From: Sacculina carcini
Lineage: Eukaryota > Arthropoda > Thecostraca > Sacculinidae
DNA length: 64,000 nucleotides
Assembly: GCA_916048095.2 (NCBI GenBank)
Contig: OU696572.1
Span: 3,335,862 to 3,399,861, forward strand
Reading direction: 5' to 3'
The translations under genes and the position numbers were made by a program. This document shows, piece after piece, positions 41,215 through 50,960 of this stretch. The notes beneath the pieces were generated by a model. That model saw only the letters and a list, made by a program, of their open reading frames with translations, did no database searches and had not been told where the DNA came from. How positions within the stretch are numbered: the stretch's first letter is position 1; the number at the start of each line of letters is the position of its first letter.

Positions 41215-43014
41215 ATGAACTCGGTAAACGTTATAATTGAATTATGCATTTTGTCCCTTATTTCGGCCATCTCGGAAAGCATGCCTGCAGGTACAAGTAT
41301 TATAGCTCAGGTTCTTTCTGAAGTCACCACTAGCCAAGACGTGGTTATTGTACCGATCGGTACAAAGCGCTCACTTCTATGGGATACACTAGAATTCACA
41401 GCCTGGAAATCAGTTATCGTAATTGATGAAGAACATATGGACAGATTTGTCATGATTGGAAAAAAAGCAAGCACGTGCGTCATATATGCTGGAGACGAAG
41501 CAGGCAGCCACAGGATACTGCAGAATTTTTCGGAATTCACAAGAAATTGGAGACTCACGTGTACGAAAATTGTAGTTCTGGAATCCATGAGGAACATATC
41601 AGAATCCACATCGCTCAAATTGGTGAATTACGAGGCTGTGGACACACTCATTTCTACAATGATAAGTGACGATCGCCAGACAGTGTATGGATATAAATAC
41701 GTCATAAACTGTGTCTCTAGAGCATACAAAACTGTGCTGGTCTTCAACAGTACCAGACATAAAGCTGTATCGAAAGAACTGTACTCCAAAAATAATCTGG
41801 TATTATCTGAAGTTTCTTTACGGATTAGTACAACAGCTTATGGCGCCACTTTATATGCATTCTACACTGAAAAAAATGGAATGCGAGTTCGTTCTGGCAT
41901 TGATATATTTATCATTGAAACACTCGCAAAATTGCTTGGTTTCAGGATAACTTATTCAGGCGATCCACAAAAATCACCGTGGGGAGGACAAACAGCCAAT
42001 GGAACATGGGCCGGTGTTGTGGGAAAAGTTAGGAGGAACGAATGTGATGTTGGCTTTGGTGATGTATCCGTCACATATTTGAGATCACACGTTGTCAATT
42101 TCACATACCCGCATTTCGTTGAAGATAACGTGCTTGCTATAAGGAAGCCTCCTCCTAATTCCAGACTAACTGTCATCATTGAGCCATTTGATTTATTTGC
42201 TTGGATCATCATTGTCTTCAGTTTTATGTCGGCCATTTTTGTGTATATACTGACAACACCCAGGAAACCTGGTGATTCAGCCATTGACAAATTGTCCGCA
42301 TCTGTGCTGTTTCTATGGGGAGCGTTAGTGCATACCTCAGTCTCCTCAAATCCTACGAAAATGCGACCGAGAATTTTTGTGGCGATGTGGTGGTTCTACA
42401 CTATTATAATCGGAACCAACTACGTGAGTGAACTGACGTCCAGACTTTCTGTTGTGACATATCCAAAAAGTATGGGATCGCTGGAAGAAGTAGGAAACTC
42501 TGATTACAGTCTCGTTTACGTTAAGGCCACAGCGATACAACGGTACCTGGAAACTATTGCAGATACCAGAGAATATGCTCGAAAATTGTTAAAAAACGGC
42601 AACACATTTTCCCTTTATACTGATTTTCACGTTGATAAATACGATGCTAAATCAGTTTTCATTAAGGAGCGCACAACCATGTTATATTCGCTGGCGGAAA
42701 GAATACGAACTGGAGAAATAATAGTAACATCTAGAGGAATATTTCCAACTGGAATCGGGTTTTTGATGAGAGAAAACTTCTGCTGCCTTCCTGTTTTCGA
42801 CACGCTTCTCCTGGACGTGGCCGCCAGTGGTCTTCGACAACATTGGGAGGCGGATTTTCTCTATGAGCCATATGCTAGTGAAACTGAGGAAATTACCCTG
42901 ACTATAGAATCTCTTGCGGTCGCATTTGTTGTTCTGGGCTCGGGGTTGGCCCTATCTATAATGGTGTTTCTGTGTGAAGTAATGTATAACAGAGTTGTTA
43001 AACATAACCAATGA
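41215..43014 (+). CDS. Ionotropic receptor (IR/iGluR family), intronless
   Basis: The 599-codon frame starts at ATG with a hydrophobic N-terminus that fits a signal peptide (MNSVNVIIELCILSLISAIS). A divergent extracellular region precedes the S1 half of the ligand-binding domain (IDIFIIETLAKLLGF, TWAGVVGKVRRNECDVGFG, VVNFTYPHF). TM1 is about residues 325-346 (LFAWIIIVFSFMSAIFVYIL). The pore region (SVLFLWGALVHTSV) and TM3 (MWWFYTIIIGTNYVSELTSR) span about 362-412. Then come S2 and a C-terminal TM4 (about 565-592). The classic SYTANLAAF of glutamate receptors is replaced (GTNYVSELTSRL), as in chemosensory IRs. Such receptors are ligand-gated cation channels of sensory neuron membranes. Single-exon structure is common for divergent IRs. 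This is the most convincing ordinary host gene in the window. Confidence 0.88.
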   Translation: MNSVNVIIELCILSLISAISESMPAGTSIIAQVLSEVTTSQDVVIVPIGTKRSLLWDTLEFTAWKSVIVIDEEHMDRFVMIGKKASTCVIYAGDEAGSHRILQNFSEFTRNWRLTCTKIVVLESMRNISESTSLKLVNYEAVDTLISTMISDDRQTVYGYKYVINCVSRAYKTVLVFNSTRHKAVSKELYSKNNLVLSEVSLRISTTAYGATLYAFYTEKNGMRVRSGIDIFIIETLAKLLGFRITYSGDPQKSPWGGQTANGTWAGVVGKVRRNECDVGFGDVSVTYLRSHVVNFTYPHFVEDNVLAIRKPPPNSRLTVIIEPFDLFAWIIIVFSFMSAIFVYILTTPRKPGDSAIDKLSASVLFLWGALVHTSVSSNPTKMRPRIFVAMWWFYTIIIGTNYVSELTSRLSVVTYPKSMGSLEEVGNSDYSLVYVKATAIQRYLETIADTREYARKLLKNGNTFSLYTDFHVDKYDAKSVFIKERTTMLYSLAERIRTGEIIVTSRGIFPTGIGFLMRENFCCLPVFDTLLLDVAASGLRQHWEADFLYEPYASETEEITLTIESLAVAFVVLGSGLALSIMVFLCEVMYNRVVKHNQ

Positions 43015-43218
43015 TGATTGTTGTAAGTAAGGAGCGCACAGCGCCCATATAAATAGAGGAAACACATGCTTGAATTAACATAATTACTCCGTGAGGTTAA
43101 TGTAAAACCCCTTTTCATGTCTCAAAACGCAGAAGCATCTATTCGCCCTGTTCTCATGTTTTCAAGCTTGAATAATCATTATTAGACGAAAAATAATACC
43201 ACTGAGGTTGATTGTTCT
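43015..43218. other. Downstream flank of receptor gene
   Basis: AT-rich, non-coding. It presumably contains the receptor 3' UTR, although I see no clear AATAAA placed at the expected distance. Confidence 0.4.
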
Positions 43219-43472
43219 TGTGGTGCGACACAACTTCCGTCTCGCGCCACCTCCCGACCCTACCAGCTCTGTGTGCGCCTGTTTGTCTGTATGTCTGTGT
43301 GTCATGTTTGTCCGTGTCATTGTGTATGTATTGTAGGACCATGTGTGCGTGAGCTTGTTTGTACGTGTGTCCGATCGTCCTGTCTGTGTCTATATCTGTG
43401 CTTGTAAATACAGTCGGTCCATAGCACTCACGTTGTTAACTTGTGTTGTTCCGTGGCAACCCAAACGCCACA
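43219..43472 (+). repeat. Solo LTR of family LTR-C (254 bp)
   Basis: TGTGG...CCACA ends, homologous to the LTRs of the element at 57296-58544. The flanks carry TTCT on both sides (43215-43218 and 43473-43476), a 4-bp duplication. No internal sequence remains, as expected from LTR-LTR recombination. Confidence 0.85.
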
Positions 43473-43739
43473 TTCTCGTTCCGATCTCAATCTACATCAT
43501 TTTGCATCTAGCACATGCAAGTCATTTTGCTAATTACGCACACATCATTTATTCAATTATTGATTTCATTGGCGACTATTATTATTATTAATTACAGGCA
43601 AATCCAGTAGCATGGGAAGAGTGCAAGCACTATTACCACCCTCAGGTGGCCCCATGTACCGGAAGCGCCCAAAAGATTAAGAGAGAAAGAGAGTTCGAAG
43701 AGAAATAAGTCTAGAAAGAGAGTTGGAAAGAAAATAATA
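43473..43739. other. Non-coding spacer
   Basis: AT-rich with an (ATT)n tract near 43580 and AG-rich repeats near 43680-43735. No gene seen. Confidence 0.5.
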
Positions 43740-44330
43740 AATAAATAACAATAAATAATAAACCATCATCCGATAACAATCCATAATGTCACTCCGCCCA
43801 CGTTCCTCAATAAATAATAACAATCAACAATAAATATGTGATTCATTAAAAAACAGCCATCAATAAATAATAATAAATATTAATAAATAAGTAATAAATA
43901 ACAATCAAGAACAATACATATGATTCAAAAAAGAAACATCCAACAATAAATATAAATATGATTCAATAAGTAACAACAACACAAATAAATATGATTCAAT
44001 AAACAGTAACACCAATAAATATGATTCAATAAACAACAACAACAATAAATATGATTCAATAAACAGCAACAACAATAAATATGATTCAATAAACAACAAC
44101 AACAATAAATATGACTCAATAAACAGCAACAACAATAAATATGATTCAATAAACAACAACAGCCAACACTGAGTAAAAGTATAATTTAATAAATAACAAC
44201 AACCAATAATAAATAGTAATAAATAGAGAGTAAAATAGGAATAAATATAAATAAATAGAAAACAAATAACAATAAGCATGAATAAATAACAATAAATATG
44301 AATAAATATACAATTAATAAGACTCAACAG
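43740..44330. repeat. 30-bp AT-rich minisatellite, right of the receptor gene
   Basis: At least six near-perfect 30-bp units of AATAAATATGATTCAATAAA plus ten variable bases between about 43990 and 44160, embedded in diverged units. Read on the minus strand it gives an artefactual FIESYLLLL repeat protein. Confidence 0.9.
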
Positions 44331-44639
44331 TCAATTCCGCTCTTTCAGTAGCATTTCATTTACTTTGGCCTTGAATTTGTTCAAATTGCTCTGCAAGAAA
44401 GCCTCCTCCTTCAACGTGTTCCAAGTAGACACAGTGGCCGGAAGAAAGCAACGTTGGAATTGTTTTGTACGACAACGAATTGGAGCCATGCACTGGGAAT
44501 GCTGTTTGGATGTAAACCGTGTGCTTCTTGCTGCCACGAAATCATCAGGAATTGACTTGCTCATCGGATGATGGTCGTTGTGCTTGATCTTGTACAGCAT
44601 GCATACACTGCTGACCTTTATCAATAATATATCAACCAA
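44331..44639 (-). pseudogene. C-terminal fragment of a LINE reverse-transcriptase ORF
   Basis: The 102-codon minus-strand frame contains RTKQFQRCFLPATVSTWNTL followed by a hydrophobic-charged tail (NLNKFKAKVNEMLL). This is the usual C-terminal signature of ORF2-type RT proteins (FxPxTxxxWNxL). The frame ends right at the AT-rich array, as a 5'-truncated LINE with its 3' tail would. Confidence 0.6.
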
Positions 44640-44649
44640 ACAGGCATTT

Positions 44650-45048
44650 ATGACAATGATTGAACAATTTTGTCCTACTTTTGTTTCTTCTGATTAATGT
44701 TGTGGTGGTACTCCGGGAGTGATAATGGCCATGTTCACAAGCACTATATTTGAACGAAGAACTCCACGCAAAGTAACACGCACAAGCAATTGATACACAC
44801 GACCAGCCACATGGCGCAGATGACACATGGTGCAGAATCAGGCGCAGATGAATTATCGAAATAATTTCACTTAGCATCACACCATCCTCACTCGGGGCAC
44901 CAGTGTGGCGTTTGGGTTGCCACGGAACAACACACGTTGATAACGTGAGTGCTATGGACCGACTGTATTTACAAGCACAGACAAACAGGCGTACACACAG
45001 CTGGTAGGGTCACGAGGTGGCTCGAGACGAAATTCGTGTGGCACCACA
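44650..45048 (-). mobile_element. LTR-C element fragment: 5' LTR (internally deleted), primer site and leader
   Basis: On the minus strand, a 145-bp shortened LTR (44904-45048, ends TGTGG/CCACA) is followed by TGGTGCCCCGAGTG (primer site) and internal sequence matching the leader after 57818 (ATGCTAAGTGAAATTATTT). The remainder is lost. Confidence 0.75.
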
Positions 45049-45171
45049 ATACTATTAATTTTGTATTCAATTCATAAGAGAAAAGGAATATGAATTAATA
45101 AAGAGTGGAGTAAACCCATGAAAAAGTCTAAATTTCTATATCTTCATATTTATTTTCACAAAATAGTTTGC
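45049..45171. repeat. Satellite-like AT-rich repeat, segment 1
   Basis: Collinear with 51360-51480. Interrupted at TTTGC by Gypsy-1b and continued at 49542. Confidence 0.75.
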
Positions 45172-45487
45172 TGTAGTGCCGAGTGGCCCCGAGATGACAC
45201 GCCCTTAGCCAGAACTCTAACGTATATTTAACAGAACTAAACACCGATAACAACCTGACACCTAGACGTCCCAATACCGAATGCCCCGCCTCAGTGTGTC
45301 TGTGTACCACGAAACAGTGCTTACCAGGAACAATACAAAATGCCAACACACCTCCACGTCATTACACGTTAATTCCTAAAGCGTAACCAGAGACAAAACT
45401 GAAGCAGTATACACATAAACAAAGCTACGAGAATGAACAGCGGAACACAAACGGTGGCGCATAAACAACACAGGTAAGAACATTACA
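45172..45487 (-). repeat. Gypsy-1b 3' LTR
   Basis: 316 bp, TGTA...TACA, near-identical to the Gypsy-1a LTRs. Confidence 0.95.
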
Positions 45488-45505
45488 CACCCCCACACTT
45501 AAGAA

Positions 45506-48500
45506 TTACGTGACATAGTCTCTAAACCGAGCAGGGCGTCGTCTACGACGACCTCTCGACGAAGGTGGTAACTCTTCGGGGACCGCCTCTGGCGTAATAG
45601 ACTCCGGAGCCACCGCGTCTGAAGGCGACGTGTCTGCCGCGTCTGCACGGTCCGCGTCGACACCAGCTTCTGTAGTATCGGCCGGCGCTGGTTCCACTAC
45701 ACATTGAGGCTCGGAGGTCGACGACGGTCGGGCAGCACGAGTCGGGACCAGGTGGTGCGAATTCCGAGTAGACCCGTCTGATAGCCGGAAGGCGGAACCT
45801 TGGCGACCTATAATCTGTAAAGGCCCCCGAAATTTCCTAGCAGTTTTGGGCACATGGCCCGGGATGCGGGCGAACACACGGTCACCAGGCTTCAGTTGCG
45901 ACGGTTTTACAGCGTGACGTCGGTCGTAGTGCAACTTGTTTCGACGTTGCTGATTCTCCACCCGCTCTCGCGCTCTGTCTTCGTCCGGAGACCTCTGTTG
46001 CTGGACCACAGGCAACTTGAGCCGCATGACTCTTCCGTGCAGCATCACCGACGGTGAGTAACCAGTGGAGCAGTGCGGTGTCGCTCGATAGCTGGCCAAC
46101 AGACGGCGAACACGTTCTACGACCCCGCCGTCGTGGTGGTCCTGTAGCCATGATTTAAAGGTTCGGTTAAACCGTTCTACGGCTCCGTTACCTTGAGGCC
46201 AGTAAGCTGACGATCGGTGATGAGTGATATCGCGTTCAGTGAGGTAGGTTTCGAACTGCTCACTGGTGAACGGAGTACCGTTGTCAGTCACTAGGGACTC
46301 GGGGTACCCTTCCCGAGACCAAACGCTGTCCAAGAAGCAGATAATATTAGTTGATTCGGTAGAAGCCATCAGCCCGACCTCGGCCCACTTAGAGAAATAA
46401 TCAATCAGCGTCACAGCATACCTGCAGTCAGCCGGCGCAGACCGTATTGGGCCGACGATGTCGACTCCGAGCTTCATCCATGGTTGTCCCGGAAATTCGA
46501 CCGGCTGTAGAGGCTCTGTTCGGACGCGGCTGCTGAGAGTTTTGTCGCTAGAACAGCACTTCTCACACTCCGAGACGATCCGTGTGACGTCTGCGTCCAG
46601 GCCAGGCCACCAAGCTACTGCGCGCAGCAGTTGTTTGCACCGCACAATGCCGTCGTGTGACGAGTGTGCGTGCTGCAGATACTTTTGCCGTAGACTGTAT
46701 GGCACCACCACCTGAGTAGCCGCCCTGATCACGAGTTCGCCGTCGGTAGAGAGCTCGTGTCGCATCGGGAAAAACGGTTTGACAGCTGGCTCGCAGTCTT
46801 TTGCCGATTTGGGGAAACCGTGCCGTAACCAGTGACGCACTGCTATCAACTGCGAGTCCTTCAAAGACGACTCACGCAGCTTCTCCCTGGACACACAGTT
46901 CTCTTCCTCGGACAACAGCGCGATTACCTCGAAGTCGTCATCCGCGGCTGTTACTACGTCCTCGGCAGCAGCATCCAGTGGAAGTCGGGATAGCGCGTCG
47001 GCACCTGGCAACCGATCGCCTGGCACGTACTGGACGGTATACGAAAAAGGCATCAGTCGCGCCTGCCAACGGGCGACTCGGGCACCAGCACGTCCAGTGA
47101 ACCGGGCAGACAGCACCGACTGCAACGCTGAGTGATCAGTTCTGAGCGTAAAATGCCGTCCCCACAAAAAATTACGCCACTTCTCGACTGCTTGTATCGC
47201 CGCCAGAGCCTCACGTTCCGTCACGGAGTAGTTGGCTTCGCTGGCCGTGAACCGACGACTCCACATCGCCACGACGCGCTCTACACCCTGGGCGTCGGCC
47301 TGCGATAACACAGCACCGGCACCCTTCTCGCTGGCGTCCGTGGTGACGAATGTGGTCTTTTTCAAGTCGAACGGTTGTAACGGTTGAGCGGCCTCGATAC
47401 GTTTTTTTAGCAGCTTGAAGGCGGTGATCTGACGTTCACCCCATACGAAACTCATGTTCTTCCGCAGCAGCTCGAACAGAGGGGACGTCACCTCGGCGTA
47501 CCCCGGCACGAATTTAGCCACCCAGCCGCAGAGTCCCAGAAAACTCCGTAGTTCCTTGACGTTCTCGGGAGCCGGAGCGTCGCGAATGGCAAGAAGGTGA
47601 TCGTCTGACAGAGAGACTCCTTCTCCCGACAGAAAAAATCCGCAGAATTTTATGCGGGTCTGCGCCTCGGTAGATTTTTCTGTGTTAAGCGTTACGTTGG
47701 CCTCCTGCAGTCGTTTCTTGACCAGGGACAGGCGTTCATCATGCAGTTGTCGACTAGGTCCACATACGACGATGTCGTCTAAATAGTGGCAACAGCCAGG
47801 AATGCCTTCCAGCAGACGGTCCAACAAGCGTTGGAACGCTGCTCCAGCTGAGACGAGCCCAAACGGCACTCGCCGGAATTGAAAAAGGCCGTCCTGTGTT
47901 ATGAACGCCGTAATGTTCTTCGATTGTGGGTCCAGCTTCATCTGGTGGTATGCGCAGCGTACGTCGAGATGGGAGAAATACCGTCCGTTCAATTGTGATT
48001 GCAGCTCCTCCAGCGTCGGTAGAGGGTGCACCTCGTCCACAATCTGACTGTTGGGCCCTCTGAGGTCCACGCACAGTCTGATCTCGCCGGAACGTTTCCG
48101 CGCGACGACAATCGGACTCACCCAGGGTGAGGCGTCCACGCGCTCTATGATGCCCTGAGCAAGCAGTTTTCTCAACTCTGCCGAAACATCACTCTGTATG
48201 GAGAGCGGCAGTCTACGGAGTAGAATTCGCGTAGGCACAGCTGATGATTTCAGCCGGATCCGGTGTCGGTAGCCGACGATCGAAGGTAGCTCCTCTGGTT
48301 TCGACGATTTTGTTGTCGAGACTGCAGCGATCAGCCCACGGTCCGGATGTATGGTGAGACCTAGCATCGAGAGTGCGTCAAGTCCCAGCAGTCCCTCCGA
48401 CGCGTTGGTGTCGACGATGTAAAACTCGACCGAAGCCGTGTGGGAGCCGACGGACACCTGTGTAGGCAAAACCCCGACCACTTTTAGCGGTTGGCGGCCA

Positions 48501-49168
48501 ACGCCAAATAGTCTAGTTGAGGTTGAATGCACCGGCGTACCCTTAAAATGCTGACGCGCCAGTGGCAGGCTCAGCACACACACACTAGCTCCGGTGTCGA
48601 TTTGCAGCTGCACCTCAGCGGAGCGACCAGAATCCACCGTCAGTCTAGCATCACAGGAAAGACGCTTGGTCTTGTCGGCGCTGCAGGACAGGATCGTGAC
48701 GCCTTTCACCGGTCCATAACGTCTCACGTTGGTTGCTCGCCTGTCGTCGGTGGAGTCTGACGACTGACAGACAGCCGCCCAGTGGCCCTTGCGACCACAT
48801 TTGTTGCAGGTCGAGTCTTTTGCTTGACAGTGCTGTTGTCGGGGATGGTTGTGCCGTCGACGACAGTGTGTACAGGATGTTGACGAGCACGCAGGCGGAT
48901 GACGCGCTGGTGTGCTAGTGGCGTTGGGTTTGCCCCTGAAACGTACCTTGTTCGCCACAGCGTGCGGTGTACCGTCGTCCTTGGCTGTCCCTGTCATCTG
49001 AGCAGACTGTTTCAATGACAGTTCGTACTTGGTGGCGACGGCGAGGAGAGAGTCCAGCGTCAGCCTGGAATCCTGTAAGAACCTCTCCCGCAACCGTGGG
49101 TGGCGTGTGTGTTCGACAACCTGGTCTCGTATGAGTTCATCCGTCAGGGTGCCGAAACTGCACTTCAC
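45506..49168 (-). CDS. Gypsy-1b Gag(C-part)-Pol frame, uninterrupted
   Basis: The 1220-codon frame runs from the middle of gag (MKCSFGTLTDELIRDQVVEH) through both zinc knuckles (second CNKCGRKGHWAAVC), protease (QIDTGASVCVLSL), RT (YLDDIVV), RNase H (TTDASEKGAGAV) and integrase (GVDIVGPI, TDNGTPFTS, GAVERFNRTFK) to a full C-terminus (RPARFRDYVT). Unlike Gypsy-1a it has no frameshift in the integrase tail. The first roughly 100 gag residues and the normal start codon are missing, so capsid assembly would have to come from another copy. Differences from Gypsy-1a are few. Confidence 0.9.
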   Translation of the reverse strand: MKCSFGTLTDELIRDQVVEHTRHPRLRERFLQDSRLTLDSLLAVATKYELSLKQSAQMTGTAKDDGTPHAVANKVRFRGKPNATSTPARHPPACSSTSCTHCRRRHNHPRQQHCQAKDSTCNKCGRKGHWAAVCQSSDSTDDRRATNVRRYGPVKGVTILSCSADKTKRLSCDARLTVDSGRSAEVQLQIDTGASVCVLSLPLARQHFKGTPVHSTSTRLFGVGRQPLKVVGVLPTQVSVGSHTASVEFYIVDTNASEGLLGLDALSMLGLTIHPDRGLIAAVSTTKSSKPEELPSIVGYRHRIRLKSSAVPTRILLRRLPLSIQSDVSAELRKLLAQGIIERVDASPWVSPIVVARKRSGEIRLCVDLRGPNSQIVDEVHPLPTLEELQSQLNGRYFSHLDVRCAYHQMKLDPQSKNITAFITQDGLFQFRRVPFGLVSAGAAFQRLLDRLLEGIPGCCHYLDDIVVCGPSRQLHDERLSLVKKRLQEANVTLNTEKSTEAQTRIKFCGFFLSGEGVSLSDDHLLAIRDAPAPENVKELRSFLGLCGWVAKFVPGYAEVTSPLFELLRKNMSFVWGERQITAFKLLKKRIEAAQPLQPFDLKKTTFVTTDASEKGAGAVLSQADAQGVERVVAMWSRRFTASEANYSVTEREALAAIQAVEKWRNFLWGRHFTLRTDHSALQSVLSARFTGRAGARVARWQARLMPFSYTVQYVPGDRLPGADALSRLPLDAAAEDVVTAADDDFEVIALLSEEENCVSREKLRESSLKDSQLIAVRHWLRHGFPKSAKDCEPAVKPFFPMRHELSTDGELVIRAATQVVVPYSLRQKYLQHAHSSHDGIVRCKQLLRAVAWWPGLDADVTRIVSECEKCCSSDKTLSSRVRTEPLQPVEFPGQPWMKLGVDIVGPIRSAPADCRYAVTLIDYFSKWAEVGLMASTESTNIICFLDSVWSREGYPESLVTDNGTPFTSEQFETYLTERDITHHRSSAYWPQGNGAVERFNRTFKSWLQDHHDGGVVERVRRLLASYRATPHCSTGYSPSVMLHGRVMRLKLPVVQQQRSPDEDRARERVENQQRRNKLHYDRRHAVKPSQLKPGDRVFARIPGHVPKTARKFRGPLQIIGRQGSAFRLSDGSTRNSHHLVPTRAARPSSTSEPQCVVEPAPADTTEAGVDADRADAADTSPSDAVAPESITPEAVPEELPPSSRGRRRRRPARFRDYVT

Positions 49169-49225
49169 CGCCAGACCTCGAAGAACTGATACGTAGTTGC
49201 TTGTAATCCCACCTTCGTCGCCAAT

Positions 49226-49541
49226 TGTAGTGCCGAGTGGCCCCGAGATGACACGCCCTTAGCCAGAACTCTAACGTATATTTAACAGAACTAAACACCG
49301 ATAACAACCTGACACCTAGACGTCCCAATACCGAATGCCCCGCCTCAGTGTGTCTGTGTACCACGAAACAGTGCTTACCAGGAACAATACAAAATGCCAA
49401 CACACCTCCACGTCATTACACGTTAATTCCTAAAGCGTAACCAGAGACAAAACTGAAGCAGTATACACATAAACAAAGCTACGAGAATGAACAGCGGAAC
49501 ACAAACAGTGGCGCATAAACAACACAGGTAAGAACATTACA
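49226..49541 (-). repeat. Gypsy-1b 5' LTR
   Basis: 316 bp, TGTA...TACA. On the minus strand it is followed by ATTGGCGACGA and then non-homologous filler. Confidence 0.95.
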
Positions 49542-49546
49542 TTTGC

Positions 49547-49729
49547 CTAAGCCGCCTCATATTTAAACTTGCCCGTCGTGCTGAATAATTCAGAACTTAG
49601 ACACAAAACAATGAAAAATTACTGCACTTTTCATCATAATGTTTCCAAAATATTTTTATAACTTATCATCACCGTCTAGCATTGAAACCCGCCAGTTGTG
49701 CGGAGCAATTCATAAAACGAAATTCATAT
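49547..49729. repeat. Satellite-like AT-rich repeat, segment 2
   Basis: Continues the array after Gypsy-1b with the GCCCGTCGTGCTGAATAATT motif. Interrupted at CATAT by TRIM-1. Collinear with 51481-51660. Confidence 0.75.
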
Positions 49730-50955
49730 TGTAGGCGCGCGTGGGGCGGTGATGCCCACGCGCGCCTGTCTGTAATATAATTTAGATTTTTAGTCCCTGG
49801 TTTTGTTACAAGCTATTTCGGCCTTTTTGTTTTGGAATTATTTTTGTCTGCGACCCGGCTTCAGCAGCGGAGATGGTGCCTTCCAGCATCAGTAGCGGCC
49901 TACCAGCGGAGAACAGCGGTGGAGGTGCTCGGTGGCGTGTCAGGTTGGTGTGCAGGGGGACGGCAGTGCAGCATGATGCCGGCGGGAGGCAGCTGAGGAG
50001 CTGTGGCCGAGGGATGCTGGTCGTCTCGCCTGCACTGGTGTAAGGCACGTCGCCGGGCAACTACAGGATTGTCGGTGGAGGCGACGATCGCTCGTGGAGG
50101 ATGCTGGTGCTGGATGGCAGGTGACAGAGAGGGGCTGCTGAAGCCGGAAGAAAACATGACGAACGACGGCGACGGCGTGGCCTGTGTGAGCGGCGACGTC
50201 CCGGCTGTTTGCGGCAGGGTGCTGAAGAGCACTAGAGTCGACGGGAGCATAGTGGGTGCTGGGGTCGAAGTGTTGTGCCCTGTCGCGGCTGCCGGTGATG
50301 AAGAGGACGGCAGGCTGCGGCGGAGCACTGAAGAGTACTGGCGAGGCGGGAGCGTGGTGGATGCTGGGCCTGACGTGTTGTGTTTCGCCGCAGCCAAGGT
50401 GTGTGCATCTGGTGGAGGCCGTCGTCTAATTAGATTTTGGTTATTGGTTCATTTTTCCTGGTTTGCTTGGTTCGCGGTTTTTTGTTGATTTATGTTTCTT
50501 TAAAAACAGGTGGAGGTGTGGTGTAATCGTGTGTAGTGAGAGAGAGAGTGTGTGTGTGAAAGATTGTGAGTGCGTGAACGTGTTAGTGTGTCTATGTGTG
50601 ATCGTGTATAGTTGAATTGTATATTGCGTGCGAGAGTGTGTGAGCGAGTGTGTCTAGTTGTTTCGGTTTGTGTGTGTGCAGTTGTTTCGGTGTGTGTGTG
50701 TGTATGCGTTTGTGAATTGTCCATGCCCCGCAGCGGCGAGTGAATGACCGGCTCGCCGCTGATTGGTTGTTGCGGCGGGTGAGGACTGTGTGTGTGTGTG
50801 TGTCCGTGTGTGCTCCCGTGTGACACGGTGTGAGCGGACAGTCTTGTTCGTGGTGCGATTGTGGTGTGACGTCTTGTAGGCGCGCGTGGGGCGGTGATGC
50901 CCACGCGCGCCTGTCTGTAATATAATTTAGATTTTTAGTCCCTGGTTTTGTTACA
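49730..50955 (+). mobile_element. TRIM-1: miniature LTR retrotransposon with 81-bp LTRs
   Basis: Two identical-looking 81-bp repeats (49730-49810 and 50875-50955, TGTA...TACA) are flanked by the 5-bp duplication CATAT (49725-49729 and 50956-50960). Inside the LTR, GGCGCGCGTGGG pairs with CCCACGCGCGCC around a 9-nt loop. The primer block AGCTATTTCGGC follows the first LTR directly. The 1.06-kb interior is GC-rich with internal near-repeats and no gag or pol motif. The open frames at 50003-50488 (plus) and 49900-50397 (minus) overlap and look like composition artefacts. The 3' interior is (TG)n-rich. It fits a TRIM mobilised in trans. Confidence 0.9.
49811..49822 (+). other. Putative tRNA-Phe 5'-end primer-binding site of TRIM-1
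   Basis: AGCTATTTCGGC immediately after the 5' LTR, as in LTR-A and LTR-B elements. Confidence 0.6.
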
Positions 50956-50960
50956 CATAT

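Larger units (their letters stand above)
45172..49541 (-). mobile_element. Gypsy-1b: Gypsy-1 copy lacking the gag N-terminus
   Basis: LTRs 45172-45487 and 49226-49541 (316 bp each, one difference by eye: AACGGTGG against AACAGTGG). Target duplication TTTGC at 45167-45171 and 49542-49546. The satellite unit at about 51475-51490 shows the same sequence uninterrupted. About 370 bp after the primer site, including the gag start codon, are missing and replaced by a short filler. The remaining coding sequence is almost identical to Gypsy-1a. Confidence 0.95.

Noticed and set aside
43905..44327. Minus-strand FIESYLLLL repeat protein
   Set aside because: It is a translation of the 30-bp AT-rich minisatellite; it has no start context or conserved domain.
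50003..50488. 161-codon ORF inside TRIM-1 as a gag protein
   Set aside because: No capsid or knuckle motif. The opposite strand is equally open, and the sequence contains internal near-repeats, so it looks like composition.
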